A stretch of DNA of 64,000 nt, taken from assembly GCF_041146395.1 (NCBI RefSeq), contig NC_090989.1, forward strand, positions 218,024,843 through 218,088,842, written 5' to 3'. The DNA is from Eulemur rufifrons. Taxonomy: Eukaryota > Chordata > Mammalia > Primates > Lemuridae. The notes under the pieces are model-generated. The model saw only the letters and a program-made list of their open reading frames with translations. It did not search any database and had not been told where the DNA came from. The position numbers were made by a program, and so were the translations under genes. Shown piece after piece: positions 15,976 to 27,512 of the stretch; positions within the stretch are counted from its first letter, which is position 1, and the number at the start of each line of letters is the position of its first letter.

Positions 15976-16220
15976 TAAAATTTTTCCTAATGTCAGTATT
16001 TATCCATTTAACTATCAGTTCCTTAAAAGAGATGGCATTGAAAGTGCAAGACAAGGAGCTGATGAGGAGAACTGGGTGAAGAAATACTGAAAAGAGAGCT
16101 TCTAGAAAGAAATATACTAAAATATTTCAACTGAATCCAAACAATAAAACAAAAAGAAGAAATGCACTAAAATAATGACAGTGGTTAGCTCAAAGAGATA
16201 GAATTAACAGTGATTCACCT

Positions 16221-16270
16221 ATCTCTCTCTCTCTCTCTCTGTCTCTCTCGCTCTCGCTCGCTCTCTCTGA
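16221..16270. repeat. (CT)n / (CTCG)n microsatellite
   Basis: A pure pyrimidine dinucleotide tract is interrupted by CTCG units, which add CpG sites. Confidence 0.9.
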
Positions 16271-16274
16271 TAGG

Positions 16275-18035
16275 AGACCATTCTTCCTTTCCCTTAGACC
16301 CCTCTAAATTCCCCAGTTCTCTAAAACTAGGATGTATTGCTTTTATAATCATAAAAATAAGAGTGCTTCTGAAATGAAAGAGGTATGTGCAACTTTTTGA
16401 AGTAGTTCCTAGTATTATTCAAAGGAGAGGAGTGGAATATGGAGGAGTGTGCTCCTCTAAAGTACAGTGGAGGTGAGTTCTAGGTCCAGCAGCACCGTGT
16501 GACAGCCTTCTGAGTGCTGCAGGCACACACCTGATTCAGAACTTAACACACAAGAGGTATCTTTGCAGAGAAGAAACAATTCTGCCCTTCCCTTGGTTTT
16601 CCCAATAGTATGCAAATCCACCGTTGACACCTTTGGGCAGGATCCTGCCAGAGTCAAGGAAAGAACGCAGTTCCTGCGTTCGTGCTGGTCCGTGAATTCT
16701 TTAAACCCTGGGCTTACATTACCATTCTAGAAGAAGTTATACTGAAAATCTTGCAATTCTATTGAGAGAATGTTGACAAACATCCAGCTCTCCTAGTTCT
16801 TGAACCATACCTAGTATCAAGTGTTCATTCATCTTTAACAGAAGGAGAAAGAAGGGCAAGTATCCGGAGAGGTCTAGGTCATATCGTCCTGAAATACATT
16901 TGCTTTTCTGTATGGTCCTGATCCTGAATTTGGTCCCATGATCATGATCACAGAACCTTTTCCATTTCTGACCACAGCCTCGAACAGTAGTCACTGGGCT
17001 TCCTGGGTCCTGTCTGTGCTGTCCTAGATGTAACTTTAAGAGTATAAATACTTATACCATGTCCTTTAGATATAGTTTACAGCCCATATGAGAATTTGTC
17101 TTCTAATTTCTGCTTATCTTGATGATGAGTTGCATTATTGGCAGTAATCACCTTCTCCTTTTGTGGTTTTTGTTTTCCACTATGCTATCACAACTTTGTA
17201 AAATATGTTAGGGAAATATGATACTAATACATGTGCAATATGTCCTGTTTCTCCTTGTAGATAACAATCATGCTGGCCCAAGCATATTAATGCCATAAAA
17301 AGCTACAACACTTCAGCTTACTTATTCTTCATGCTTTTCTTTTTCTAAATGAGAATTCCTGAGCCCCATAGAATATAGAGGCTTAGCAATTTGCATCTAT
17401 TTCTTGGTACCTTTTCAAGTAAGAGAGGGTAATTTTGAACAAGTATGATAGTTTATTAAAGGGTAAAGATAGTAAGGCTACTTCAATATAATTGGGTTGA
17501 ATAAACATTTCTTGCACGCTGGACCATGTAAATGCTGGCTGAGGCAAAAATGAGAAAGAATGGAAGGCTCAGGAACTTAAAGTAGGTCACTTTTGTCACA
17601 TTTTATTGGCCACAAATCTAGCTCAGATTCACGTGAGTGGATGGAGACTCCACCTTTGCATGGGAAGGCTACTGCTATTGCAGAGTCATGTTGCAAAGTG
17701 GTATGCTCACTGGGATGGGAAGAGTTTGTGGTCATTAAACAATATACAGTGTCAACTTTGTTTTAAACAAGGTGAAGAAGATGGCCACTCACCCAATTTT
17801 AATAACCCTTCTTTTTTCCATTTAAGAGTCATTCAAAGTTTAACGTGAAGGTGCAGTTAAGCCGTAAAGGAGCTTAGGCTTGGTGCCAATGTTTATAAGG
17901 TACACTGTAAAGCACCCACAGCTGCCTGAAGCTACCAGTGTAGGCTGTATAACAATCTTTTGTGACAAGATGCCCAGTTAAATTTGAATTCCAGACAAGC
18001 AACAAATAATTTTTTAAACATCTCACTGGTAGATG
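16275..18035. other. No gene seen
   Basis: Single-copy-looking AT-rich DNA. A frame at 17606-17848 (80 codons) has no recognisable domain and no splice context. Confidence 0.4.
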
Positions 18036-18039
18036 ATAA

Positions 18040-18560
18040 TTTTTTATTATATTTAATAAGTATATCTTCCCTTGTTAGCAATTCAGTTTGGCATGTATCC
18101 TCCTAGAACTTTCCTGTGAATATTCCAGCCTATATTTATGTTCTAAAAAAATAGAATCATTTTTACTTTTACTATTTGCTATTTTTCCCCTTCCATGTCT
18201 GTATATTTCAATGTAACTCATTCTTTTCAAAGATGCATGATGTCTAATGGTATAGACACACCAGTTTATTTTCTTAAACATCCACTGATGGCTACTTGAA
18301 CTATTAGTACTTTTTCTTTTTAAAAAAAAAATTTTTTTTTTAAGGCTAGTCAGGTGAAGCAGTGGGAGTGGAGAAGGAACAAAAGAATCTGTAACTGGTT
18401 GTCATCAATTAGTTGTAAACACCACTGCACTCGGGCCAGCTTAATAGTACTTTTTCTTTATTACAAAGAGTGCTACAACATATATTCTTACACTCCTATT
18501 TCTTCACCTTGCCAACCAGGAATATTTTAATCTTTGTTTTCATGACAGGAGAAATAATCT
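18040..18560 (-). repeat. L1M 3'-region, minus orientation, split by a Y3 pseudogene
   Basis: Left part: 'cctgtgaatattccagcc' to 'ccactgatggctacttgaac'. Right part: 'tattacaaagagtgctacaa'. The sequence is continuous once the insert at 18320-18444 is removed. Confidence 0.6.
18342..18441 (-). pseudogene. Y3 RNA retropseudogene (RNY3-like)
   Basis: Read on the minus strand, this about 100-nt segment starts 'agctggcccgagtgcagtgg', has the central 'ctaattgatgacaaccagtt' and 'gttccttctccactcccact', and ends 'cacctgactagcctt'. That is Y3 RNA along its whole length, with about five differences from my memory of human hY3. Y RNAs are Ro60-bound pol III transcripts of about 100 nt. The copy is followed on its 3' side by an A-rich tail (T-run on + at 18332-18341). 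It is flanked by a 15-bp duplication, tagtactttttcttt, at 18305-18319 and 18445-18459. It is therefore an L1-mobilised copy, not the parental gene. I see no pol III upstream elements. Confidence 0.9.
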
Positions 18561-18564
18561 ATTT

Positions 18565-19075
18565 CATGGCAAATAGAGAAATAAATTTGGAGCACACTCC
18601 CATAAAAATACTGAATAAGAGAAAAAATTATTCAACAAGCAAAAGAAAATATGATATATTGCTTCCTTTCAAAAGAGAAAGAGAAAGAATGAAGAAACTT
18701 GATTTGCAGTTTAGGGAAATGAATGGGTGGAATTCAAACTCAGCACTTCGGGTTTGACTAGAAAGGCCTGAAAACAAAAAGGGTTACTACAAGGGTAGAT
18801 TGGATTGGGAGAGCTGAATTTCGCCTTTCACTACTAACGATGCACCTTTATCTGATTTGTTAAGTTAGTAATCCGTACCCTTACACTTTCCCCACTTGTG
18901 GAATGCCCTCTAGGCTTATTATAGTTTCCATGACCCTTTCGGAACATCACTGCATTTATTTTGTTTCCTTTATGTTTCTGAAAAGAAACCAGTGGTGACC
19001 CAAAGTGAGAAATGTGAACCAGAAATGATACTATATCATGATGAGTGGGGCAAGAGGTTTCCCATGATGTTTTTT
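18565..19075. other. No gene seen
   Basis: AT-rich with no recognisable repeat. The open frame at 18470-18757 begins inside the L1M remnant. Confidence 0.4.
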
Positions 19076-19422
19076 CATCTTCTTTTTCTTTCTTCCTTTC
19101 TTCTTCTTCTTCTTCTTCATCTTTTTCTTTCTTTTTTTTTTTTTGCAGACAAGATCTCACTTTGTTGCTCAGGCTGGAGTGCAGTGACACAATCATAGCT
19201 CACTGCAGCCTTGAATTCCTGGCCTCAAGTGATCCTCCTTCCTCTGACTCCCATGTAGCTGGGATGACAGGTGTGTTCCACCACACCTGGCCAATTTTTA
19301 AGATTTTTTTGTAGAGACAGGTTCTGTTGCCCAGGCTGGTCTCAAATTGTTGGTCTCAATTGATCCTCCCTCCTTGACCTCCCAGAGCACAGGATTATAG
19401 GTGTGAGCCACCACACCTGGCC
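19076..19422 (-). mobile_element. Alu, minus orientation, with long pyrimidine tail
   Basis: A (TTC)n/T-rich tract at 19076-19144 precedes 'gcagacaagatctcactttg'. Both arms follow, ending 'caccacacctggcc'. Confidence 0.92.
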
Positions 19423-19424
19423 TT

Positions 19425-19985
19425 TGTTCTTCTTGGTGCAAAGAAATAGAGCTATTTATTTGTCATTTTTTTCCTGGGCTATCTAGAAAGGCCGGAAGTA
19501 TTATTGTGCAAAACCTTCAACAACCCTCACCCCCACCCAAATAATGGGAAAGAAACCAAATCCAAATCTAAGCTTGAAACATTTTCTCGTGGAATAGAAT
19601 GCATATATTTGAAACTACCCCTTAGTAGCCTGAGTATTGGAACTCATAAAGATCTTCACACCCTAAAAAATAAAGTTGTCACACTCATTTTTCTTAGCGG
19701 TTCACCTCCACTCTGAAATCATAAGATTGACCTCAACAGTTGGAGCAGCATCTTAAGACCATGTTAGGTCAGGAGTCAAACATTGACAATGTCCACATGG
19801 TCCACTAGAAATGTTGCAAATCTAGAAAACCAGGGCAGAAAGGGAGGTCAGACAAAGGAGAGAGATGAAAACATAGGTAGAAAAGAATGGGAAAAGGAAG
19901 AAAGGGACGAAGGGGGAAAGAATGAGAAAGGAAAGTGCCATTTATATTGATGAGAGTTACCAATGGTGTCCCAGGTACAGTTTCA
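19425..19985. other. No gene seen; purine-rich patch
   Basis: There is a GA-rich stretch at about 19835-19935. Nothing else is recognised. Confidence 0.4.
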
Positions 19986-19989
19986 TGTT

Positions 19990-20125
19990 TGATTGTTCAT
20001 CTTCCTCCTATAAACTTGAGCTCCTTGTAGACTGGACAATGTCTTATTCATCTTTGTTTTCCTGATGCCCAGCATGATGCCTGACAAACAGTCTGTGCTC
20101 AGGAAATATTTGTTGGCCTTAATCA
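19990..20125 (+). repeat. L2 3' end
   Basis: It reads 'aaacttgagctccttgtaga', then 'gatgcccagcatgatgcctg', then 'ctcaggaaatatttgttgg', the canonical L2 terminus. Confidence 0.75.
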
Positions 20126-20224
20126 GATCACACTAGACTACTAGTGAACATTCTAAAATTTAAATTTCATAGCTAGCCCTCGGCATAGTTATGTTTGTGG
20201 CCAGAAGACTTTTATAGACAAGCT

Positions 20225-20390
20225 TTTCAGTTGGTTGAAGGGCTTGTGAAAATTACAGATTCCTGGGCCCCACCCCAGAAATCCTAATATAAGAGATCTG
20301 GGTGGGGTGGGTGGGGCCTGGGAATCTGCACTTTCAACAAATGCCTCAGCTGTTTCTCGATGCAGCTTGGGAATCAAAGGCAGCTTGTAA
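20225..20390. repeat. MER5-like hAT MITE remnant
   Basis: It has mirrored GC-rich arms 'cctgggccccaccccagaa' and 'ggtgggtggggcctgggaat' around a short centre, as in MER5 palindromes. The outer termini are decayed. Confidence 0.55.
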
Positions 20391-20394
20391 ACTA

Positions 20395-21075
20395 GCATAT
20401 TAGATGCCTTAAGCTTTGGGAATTGCCCTTGTACTTTAGGCTCTGAGTGCCTTGAAGCTTGATCTGAAAAACAATATATGAATATAAGATCATCCTAACA
20501 TGTAAATTTACCAAAGAGATTAAACTAGAAGATGGTAGTCACAGTGCACCAAGATTCTTAAGAATCTTGGGTGCCAAATGGCTGGTCTTCCTGGTGTGTC
20601 TGAAGATTTCTAAGAGCTCCTGCTCCCTAGTGTTGAGAAACCTAGCAAAGAAGTTGTGTAAAGGACACAGATCAAGAGGCACTTACTTGCCTTAGAAAAG
20701 CTTCTGAACCTGTTAACTGTTTACAGATTAACTCTTTGAAGGAGATGCTGCAAAGATACACAGGAGATTAACTGTTAATGCAAAAACAACAGCAAAATGC
20801 CAATACACATATGATATGTTCCAGTTTGCTAATAAACAAAGAAATACTCATTAAAACCTCATTGGGAAGTGGGGGAAAAATCCTGACTACATTGGTAGGT
20901 GTCCCTAATTTTAAGTGAGTTTTTATGGATGAATGACTACTTAATTACCACACTTGTAATAAAGTGAGCATCGCCTTGCCTGTGTGCTTTGTGTCACCTC
21001 TGGGATCCACCCAAAATTACTGACCACAGCTTTAATCAAGATTGCCTCGTCAGAGGAACCCACCGAAAATAACAG
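20395..21075. other. No gene seen
   Basis: Unassigned AT-rich sequence. Confidence 0.4.
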
Positions 21076-21079
21076 AAAT

Positions 21080-21500
21080 AACCAAAGCATTTATATGGTG
21101 CTTTACATATAGAGCACATTAAATGATTTCCTCTGTTCACTATAACCTTGTGAAGGAAGAGGATTTTTTCACTATTATTCCCATTGCATCGATAAGTAGA
21201 CTGAGGCCCAGAGGGGTCCCTTGACATGCCCAGTAAGTCACAGGTGGTCAGAGCGGTGCTGTTAGCTTGTCTCTGGTGTCCGCACCCTACCACACTGGCT
21301 CAGCAATAACAATACTATGCCATAAAACATGTCTGGTGACAGTGTCCTTTCCATTTGACCCTCATTGTACTTCTTTGATCTAAGTAAGGTGGAAGTCACC
21401 TTTTTTTTTTATGCAGTAGGTAACTGAGGCCGAAAGGTATTGTGACAAATCCACATGGCTGTAAAAGGCAGCTTGTGGAGGTGGAGCCCAGAGTTTTGCC
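21080..21500 (-). repeat. Two MIR fragments, minus orientation
   Basis: First copy, about 21080-21290: 'gtgctttacatatagagc' ... 'agactgaggcccagagggg'. Second, about 21400-21490: 'ggtaactgaggccgaaag' ... 'aggcagcttgtggaggtgg'. Both show the reverse-MIR order. Confidence 0.65.
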
Positions 21501-21539
21501 TCCACAGTCACAGCTCAGACAGGGCTTTGGTAGCGGGCC

Positions 21540-22330
21540 CTGCAAATCAAAAATGAAAGCCCAGCCTTCGATGCAGCGCTTACAGGTACCTTCAGGCGGA
21601 TCCCACGGCGGGGCATGAGGCCCTTAGGCGATTCACTAGATCTGAGCCCAGGGCCTTAGGTGGCTGTGGGTGGGGCCAGGCCCACAAGGTTTAAGCAGAA
21701 TCTAGAATTGCTAGGATTTACGAAATACCGGCTTTCAAGTGTTCTGGTCTCCACTCGAAGATGATTAACATATCTGAGATTGCAGCTAAGGTAGGACACC
21801 CCACAAGGGCAGGTCCCGCAGCCCCCGTTCCTGGAGCTGGAAGCGGGCCAGCGCGGAGGTGGTGTCAGAGTGGAAATCTAAACGCGGCTCGGGGATTCCG
21901 CTTGGGGGGGTGGTGGGGAAACACCCCGGGGAGGAAGCAGCTCTGTGGCTCCGCTCCCGACCTGCGGGAGAAGAGCTCAGAGCCGGCTTGCGCTGGGAGC
22001 CGGGAGCACAGAATGCGCGCTTCGGAGCTGCAGGGGGCACGGCTCGAGGGCAGGGACCCAGACGAGCCGGGGGTCGCGGCTCTCGGAGGCAGCGGGAGAA
22101 GCGCCGAGGCCGCCGTCCATCCCCGTCCCTGCGCGTCCCCGTGCCTCAAGGTAAGGTAAGCGTCGGCCCCACCGCTGTGCACTCGCGTCCCTGACGGCGT
22201 CCCCCAGACTCCCAGCCTCAAGTCCCGCGCGCCGGCTCCTCTCCACTGTTGGCGCGGGGCGCGCAGGACGCTCTGGGGGCTTGGAGAGGGAGGGCGCTCC
22301 TCGCCGCTGGGACAGCGCTCGCAAAGCTAG
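21540..22330. promoter_or_regulatory. TRPM6: CpG island, likely TRPM6 promoter region
   Basis: By eye there are about 50 CpG dinucleotides in 21841-22320, while most flanking kilobases have very few. The island holds two phase-0 splice donors in one reading frame (21790/21791 and 22150/22151), on the same strand as the downstream TRPM6 exons and compatible with their phase. No canonical TATA box is obvious, as is usual for CpG promoters. Assignment to TRPM6 is inference from position and phase. A bidirectional or unrelated promoter is possible. Confidence 0.6.
21761..21790 (+). CDS. TRPM6: Candidate TRPM6 alternative first coding exon (10 codons)
   Basis: An ATG at 21761 opens ten codons, MINISEIAAK, ending exactly at 'gctaag|gtagga', a fair donor. 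The phase is 0, and the next recognised TRPM6 exon (45594) begins in phase 0 with Ala-Gln-Lys-Ser-Trp, so splicing would give [18 protein letters not shown]. The same frame stays open to a second donor at 22150 ('cctcaag|gtaagg', also phase 0), which would add a long Pro/Gly/Arg-rich stretch. Human TRPM6 is known to use several short alternative first exons joined to a common exon 2. I recall the main human leader as MKEQPVLERLQ and do not find a counterpart in this window. This is therefore only a candidate. Confidence 0.4.
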
Positions 22331-22544
22331 GGACAGGAGTGAGCTTGTGGAGTCAGGAAGAGGAAGGGAGATCCTGGCCGTGCTTTGGTCTTTTCTAAGG
22401 CGGTCAAACCTCAGACTGGCTCTCAGCTGTTTTGTCTGGACTAGAACACAGTGTGTATTAATAAGTACCATGTATCGAGCACGTTAAATTTCAGACATAG
22501 TACAGGATGCTCGACAAGCGTTAGCTCATTTCAACCTAGGCTCG

Positions 22545-22745
22545 TTGCTGACAGCACGTTCTCTGGAGCCAGGTAGCCTGAATTAGCATCCCTGCCCCAT
22601 CACTACCTATGATCTTGGGCAAGTGACTTAACCTCTGCTTTTCCACTTTCTCATCTGGAAAATGGGATAATATGTTTTATCGTTTGAAGATTAAATGAAA
22701 TGCTCTATACCATATACGCTTAGAATAATGCCTAAAATATTCAGC
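22545..22745 (+). repeat. MIR, plus orientation
   Basis: It reads 'tctggagccaggtagcctga', 'gatcttgggcaagtgactta' and 'tcatctggaaaatgggataa', the diagnostic MIR series. Confidence 0.85.
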
Positions 22746-22767
22746 TGGTTAAGAGTTTGCACTTTTT

Positions 22768-23060
22768 TCCCCCTTTTTTTGTGAGACAGAGTCTTGCTCT
22801 ATTGCCCCAGCTAGAGTGCAGTGATGTCATCATAGCTCACTGCAACCTCCAACTCCTGGGCTCAAGCGATCATCTTGCCCCAGCCTTCTGAGTAGCTGGG
22901 ATACAGGCGCGCGCCACTGCACCTGGTTAATTTTTCTCTTTTTAGTAGAGACGGGTGTCGCTCTTGCTCAGGCTGGTCTCAAACTCCTGAGCTCAAGCAA
23001 TCCTCCAGCCTCTGCTTCCCGGGAGTTCTAGGATTACAAGCGCCCTCCAGGCCTGCAATT
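22768..23060 (-). mobile_element. Alu, minus orientation
   Basis: A T-run with 'gtgagacagagtcttgctct' begins both arms. The end is decayed at 'attacaagcgccctccagg'. Confidence 0.88.
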
Positions 23061-23810
23061 GCTAATCTGGCGATAATCCTATAAAGTCTAGGTGTCATTA
23101 ACACCCCTCCCCCCACTCCCCCCCCTCCAAATACACACTGGTTTAAAGTGAGGAGAATGAAGCTTAGGGAGAAACGTGGAGCCGTGGTATGAACTCAAGT
23201 CAGTGCTTTAAAACCCTGAAAACAGGGGTGTTGTAGCCATACACATGATTGTGATCATTTGTTCTAGGGAGAAAGGTGATCGATCATCTTAACTGCTAAA
23301 GTGGGAATTTAGTTCTTCAATTGCTTTCCGCCCCGTATACAAATGTTGATATTTCACGTTGTCATCTGCTTTAGATTGCTCCGTGACTGATAAAGCATTA
23401 GGTATTTTGGCCGGACTGGCATCTGGGCTTGACTAAGAATCCGTTTGGTTGTTTCTTATGTTTCCCACAAGGAGATTTTAACCATCTGGGATGGGATTTA
23501 GCATGAGTTTTCTTTTTTGGATCAAAGTTGGAGACGAGTACACGTTGGTAATATTAAACTTGTCTTGCTAGATAAGGGCATGAATATCATTTGAGTTGAT
23601 TGTCCCCCGAAGGGGAGGGGAAAGAACCAAGCAACATATTGGCAATTTGATACACATTTTGGTATCTTGCCTATTTACAATTCTTTATTATACCTAACTT
23701 TTTGGGCGGGACATTTACGCTTAAACTGTCAAACATTTGGTAAATACTGTGCCTGAAACATGTCATTAGTTTTTCTTTCTTCTTTTTATTTCTCACTGGG
23801 TTTTGCTTTT
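23061..23810. other. No gene seen
   Basis: There is a C-rich patch at about 23101-23127. The rest is unassigned intron-like DNA. Confidence 0.4.
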
Positions 23811-23811
23811 T

Positions 23812-23915
23812 GTATTTTTGAGACAGGGTCTTGAACTCCTGGGCTTGAGCGATCCTTCCGCTTCAGCCTTCTGAGTAGCTGGGATTACATGTACCTGCCA
23901 CCATATCTGGCTACT
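23812..23915 (-). mobile_element. Internally deleted Alu fragment, minus orientation
   Basis: 'tttgagacagggtcttgaac' joins the T-run end directly to the 'ctcctgggcttgagcgatcc' segment. About 60 bp between them is missing. Confidence 0.8.
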
Positions 23916-23919
23916 CACT

Positions 23920-25005
23920 GCGTTTTACGTCATGACTTTTCAGTGTAGTCTAAAGAGCCCAGATAGTCTCAGCATAATGACTTTTACCACATTTCTGGTA
24001 GAATCACACAATGCTGCGACTGAAGGTGGCCATTCTATCTGTAACTCCAGTTATTTCATTGTGGCACATCAGAAGGCTACATGGCAACTATTTTCTGTAA
24101 AATCCATCACAGTCAGGTACAGCATTATGATGTGGGTCTCAGTAGTGATTTTCTTCTTTACTTCTTAGTTTTACTGAAGTTTTACATAAGCATGATTTAT
24201 GTAAATCAAATAATTTCATAAGCCTTATTACCAAAAACAGCAGACCACTCCATCATTTCCTGCTGCTTTTCAGAAGTAATCATGCTCATCTCTTTTAGCT
24301 AGTTGATATTTACTCATGTCTCTAAATAATGCTTATAATTGCTGTTTCTTGGTTTTCCAGGTTTAGTTATCATGCATCGACTTTCCAGTGTGGAATGTGT
24401 CGATTTAACTCTCCTCTACTTTCCTGCCCCTACCACTCACACACATCCTACCTGTTCCTTTGATTCATCCTCTGAATATATTTATCTCATAATTTTTGGT
24501 TAGGTCAATATTTAGTTAGGTCAACATCCCTACACACTATTTAAGAGCTGAGTTACGGAGTATACAATGATTACTTTCCCTTTCTTAATTTTGTTTTTTT
24601 ACCAGTCTTTTTGTGTGTGTTTGCAGAGTTTCTTACCAATCTTACCATAAATTCCTTGATGGTTGTCTAAATTTTCTGTCAAGATTTCAGATTTAACAGC
24701 TATTATTTTATTTCTAGTACAGCTTTCTAACCTGCTTTGCCAATCCAGACTGGTTGCCCTTGATGTTTAATATGCAGCTGTTACTTTGAGCTCTCTCCAT
24801 AATCATCGTGGGGATTCACTCTGCCCCTCTGTTATGCTGGGCTCTGTTTCCTGTATCTCGTGTCTTAGTCTTCACGAAATTTCTTCCATTATTTTGATGG
24901 AATATGTTCTCCAGTAGGTTTCTGAGAAAAGGTACATGCAAGGTAAATTAAACTGGTGTATTCTTATAACAGATTACCCTTCCAGGTAAAATTTTCTAAC
25001 AATCC
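23920..25005. other. No gene seen; possible very old L1 debris
   Basis: AT-rich, with phrases near 24165-24300 faintly like L1M 3' UTR. Not assignable. Confidence 0.3.
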
Positions 25006-25009
25006 GAAA

Positions 25010-25690
25010 ATAACTTCTTATTTTAAATAATTCAAACACTACAAATAGAAATTCAAACAGAAAGTTTCTTTCTACCCCTCACCCACTCCCGATCCAATCC
25101 AGAGGCAATCAAACTGTTGGATTTGTAATATATTATTTAGGTGTACTTTTATATTAATATGATTATGTATTTTTCTTTGATTTGTGCATGTGTTTTTACT
25201 TATTTATTTATTTTTTCTTTTCTTTTTTTTTTTTAGAAGTCTCTAGAATAAGTATTTATTTTTTTGAGACAGGGTCTTGCTCTTTTGCCTTGGCTAGAGT
25301 GCAGTGGTGTCATCACCCTAGCTCACTGCAACCTCAGACTCCTGGGCTCAAGCAATCCTCCTGCTGCGGCCTCTTGAGTAGCTGGGACTACAGGCACATG
25401 CCACCACACCTGGATAATTTTTAAATTTTTTTGTAGAGATGGGGTCTTGCTATGTTGCCCAGGCTGACCTTGAACTCCTAGGCTCAAAGGATCCTCTCTC
25501 CTCAGTCTCCCAAGTAGCTGAGATTATAGGCATGCACCACGGCACCTGGTGTGGCATGTGTTTTTAAATAAATGGAATCATACTGTACATATTGATCCAT
25601 AACTTCTTTCAGTTAACAATAGTTCCTGGATATTTTTCCATGTTGATACATATTGGTGCTCTCTTGAATAGTATGTTCAGATGAGCTGGA
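25010..25690 (-). repeat. L1M 3' region, minus orientation, split by an Alu
   Basis: 'ctacccctcacccactcccg' and 'ccagaggcaatcaaactg' lie left of the Alu. 'gaatcatactgtacatattg' and 'ggatatttttccatgttgat' lie right of it. This is the usual order in reverse L1MB/MC. Confidence 0.6.
25199..25553 (-). mobile_element. Alu, minus orientation, complex T-rich tail
   Basis: Tail 25199-25262, then 'gagacagggtcttgctcttt' and both arms. A perfect 13-bp target-site duplication, gcatgtgttttta, lies at 25186-25198 and 25554-25566. Confidence 0.93.
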
Positions 25691-26055
25691 GCAATCAAGA
25701 TCATACATAGAGTATTTTCTTGTCCACCAGTCAGTCTTCTAGATTCATTCAGCCAACAAATATTGACTGAGTGCCAACTATGAGCCATGCCCTGTTCCAA
25801 AACTTTTATTTTTGAGATATAGAGGGATGGTGAGATGCTTCTTGATGGAATTGAGCTCAGTTTCAGCTTTAGTTGGCTTGCTTTTTCTTTCCTAGAGTAC
25901 AAATATCATATAATCATGTCTCTTTCTTGGCATTAAAAGTTGAGCTATCCAATATTCAATGAGTATACAGAAAAAAAAAAGTTGAGCTAAATACCTTGAG
26001 TGCCACTAGACCAACAACTATACCACTGATATATAGAAATAGATTTTCTCATTTT
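25691..26055. other. No gene seen
   Basis: An MIR/L2-like phrase 'cagccaacaaatattgactg' lies near 25750, and there is an A-run at about 25971-25980. Confidence 0.4.
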
Positions 26056-26059
26056 TTTA

Positions 26060-26236
26060 ATTTTTAATTTAATTTATTTTTTGAGACAAGGTGTTTCTTG
26101 CTCTGTTGGCTGGGCTAGAGTGCAGTGGCATCATCATAGCTCACAGCAACCTCTAACTCCTCAGCTCAAGTGATCCTCCTGTCTCAGCCTCCTGAGTAGC
26201 TGGGACTATAGGCACATGCCACCATGTGTGACTGAT
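26060..26236 (-). mobile_element. Partial Alu (one arm), minus orientation
   Basis: T-rich tail, 'ttgagacaaggtgtttcttg', then one arm ending 'gccaccatgtgtgactgatt'. The other arm is absent. Confidence 0.85.
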
Positions 26237-26256
26237 TATTAGAAATATATTTTCTG

Positions 26257-26561
<305 letters not shown>

Positions 26562-26576
26562 GAAATATATTTTCTG

Positions 26577-26985
26577 AATGGATAAACAAAATGTGGTATA
26601 TACACATAAGGGAATATTATTCAGCCTTTAAAAGGAGGGAAATTTTGACACATGCTACAACATGAGTGAATCTTGAGGAAATTATGCTATGGGAAATAAG
26701 CCAGACACAAAAAGATAAATACTATATGATTCCACTTATAAGGTATCTAAAGAAGTAAAATTCATGGAAACAAAAAGTAGAATGGATGGTTGACAGGGCT
26801 GAGGGAGGAGCAAAGGGGAGTTGTGTAATGGGTATAGAGTTTCAGTTTTTCAAGATGAAAAAGTTCTGGAGATTGGTTACACAACAACATGAATATACTT
26901 AACAAAATTGAATTACACACTTAAAAATGGTTAGGATGATAAATTTTACATTCTGTATATTTCATCATAATTAAAAACAAAAACA
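26577..26985 (+). repeat. L1M ORF2 end/3' UTR, plus orientation
   Basis: It reads 'caaaatgtggtatatacaca', 'gggaatattattcagccttt', 'gccagacacaaaaagataaa' and 'gattccacttataaggtatc', the 3' end of an old L1. It is in inverted orientation to the L1 that follows. Confidence 0.85.
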
Positions 26986-26989
26986 AAGA

Positions 26990-27380
26990 TTCTCATACAA
27001 ACTTCTTCATAATGGGAATATAAATATAGTAGTTGCATTTGCTTTTATCAGCTTTTTGCTGGATAAAAATATCCAGTAGTGGAATTGCTGGATGGTATGG
27101 CAGTTCTGTTTTTAATTTTTTGAGAAATCTGCATACTGTTTTCCATATTGGTTGTGCTAATTTACTTTCCCACCAACAATGTATAAGGGTTCCTTTTTCT
27201 CTGCATCCTTGCCAGCATCTGTTATTTTTTGTCTTCTTAATACTAGCCATTCTAACTGGGGTAAAATGATACCTCACTGTAGTTTTGATTTGCATTCCCC
27301 TGATGATTAGTGATGTTGAACATTTTTTCATATACCTGTTGGCAATTTGTATGTCTTCTCTTTTTAAGAAGCATTTGTTA
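26990..27380 (-). pseudogene. L1 ORF2 C-terminal fragment, minus orientation
   Basis: The minus-strand frame at 26993-27331 contains [20 protein letters not shown], then [15 protein letters not shown] and '[14 protein letters not shown]', the familiar C-terminal region of L1 ORF2 downstream of the reverse transcriptase. No start context and no RT domain are present here, so it is a broken LINE. Confidence 0.85.
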
Positions 27381-27384
27381 AAAA

Positions 27385-27512
27385 AAAAAAATACAAAAAT
27401 GGGGTCTTGCTGTGTTACCCAGGCTGATCTTAAACTCCTGGCTTCAAGGGGTCCTCCTGCCTTGGCCTCCCAAAGTGTGAGGAATACAGGTGTGAGCCAC
27501 CATGCTTGCCTG
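27385..27512 (-). mobile_element. Alu half-element, minus orientation, inside L1
   Basis: 'atggggtcttgctgtgttac' through 'gtgagccaccatgcttgcc' is the left arm only, preceded by an A-rich tract. Confidence 0.8.

Noticed and set aside
18342..18441. Functional Y RNA gene
   Set aside because: The A-tail, flanking duplication, several substitutions and location inside an L1M mark it as a retrocopy.
21977..22471. 164-codon minus-strand frame over the CpG island
   Set aside because: GC-rich islands have few stop codons by composition. The frame is Arg/Ser/Pro-rich and matches no family.
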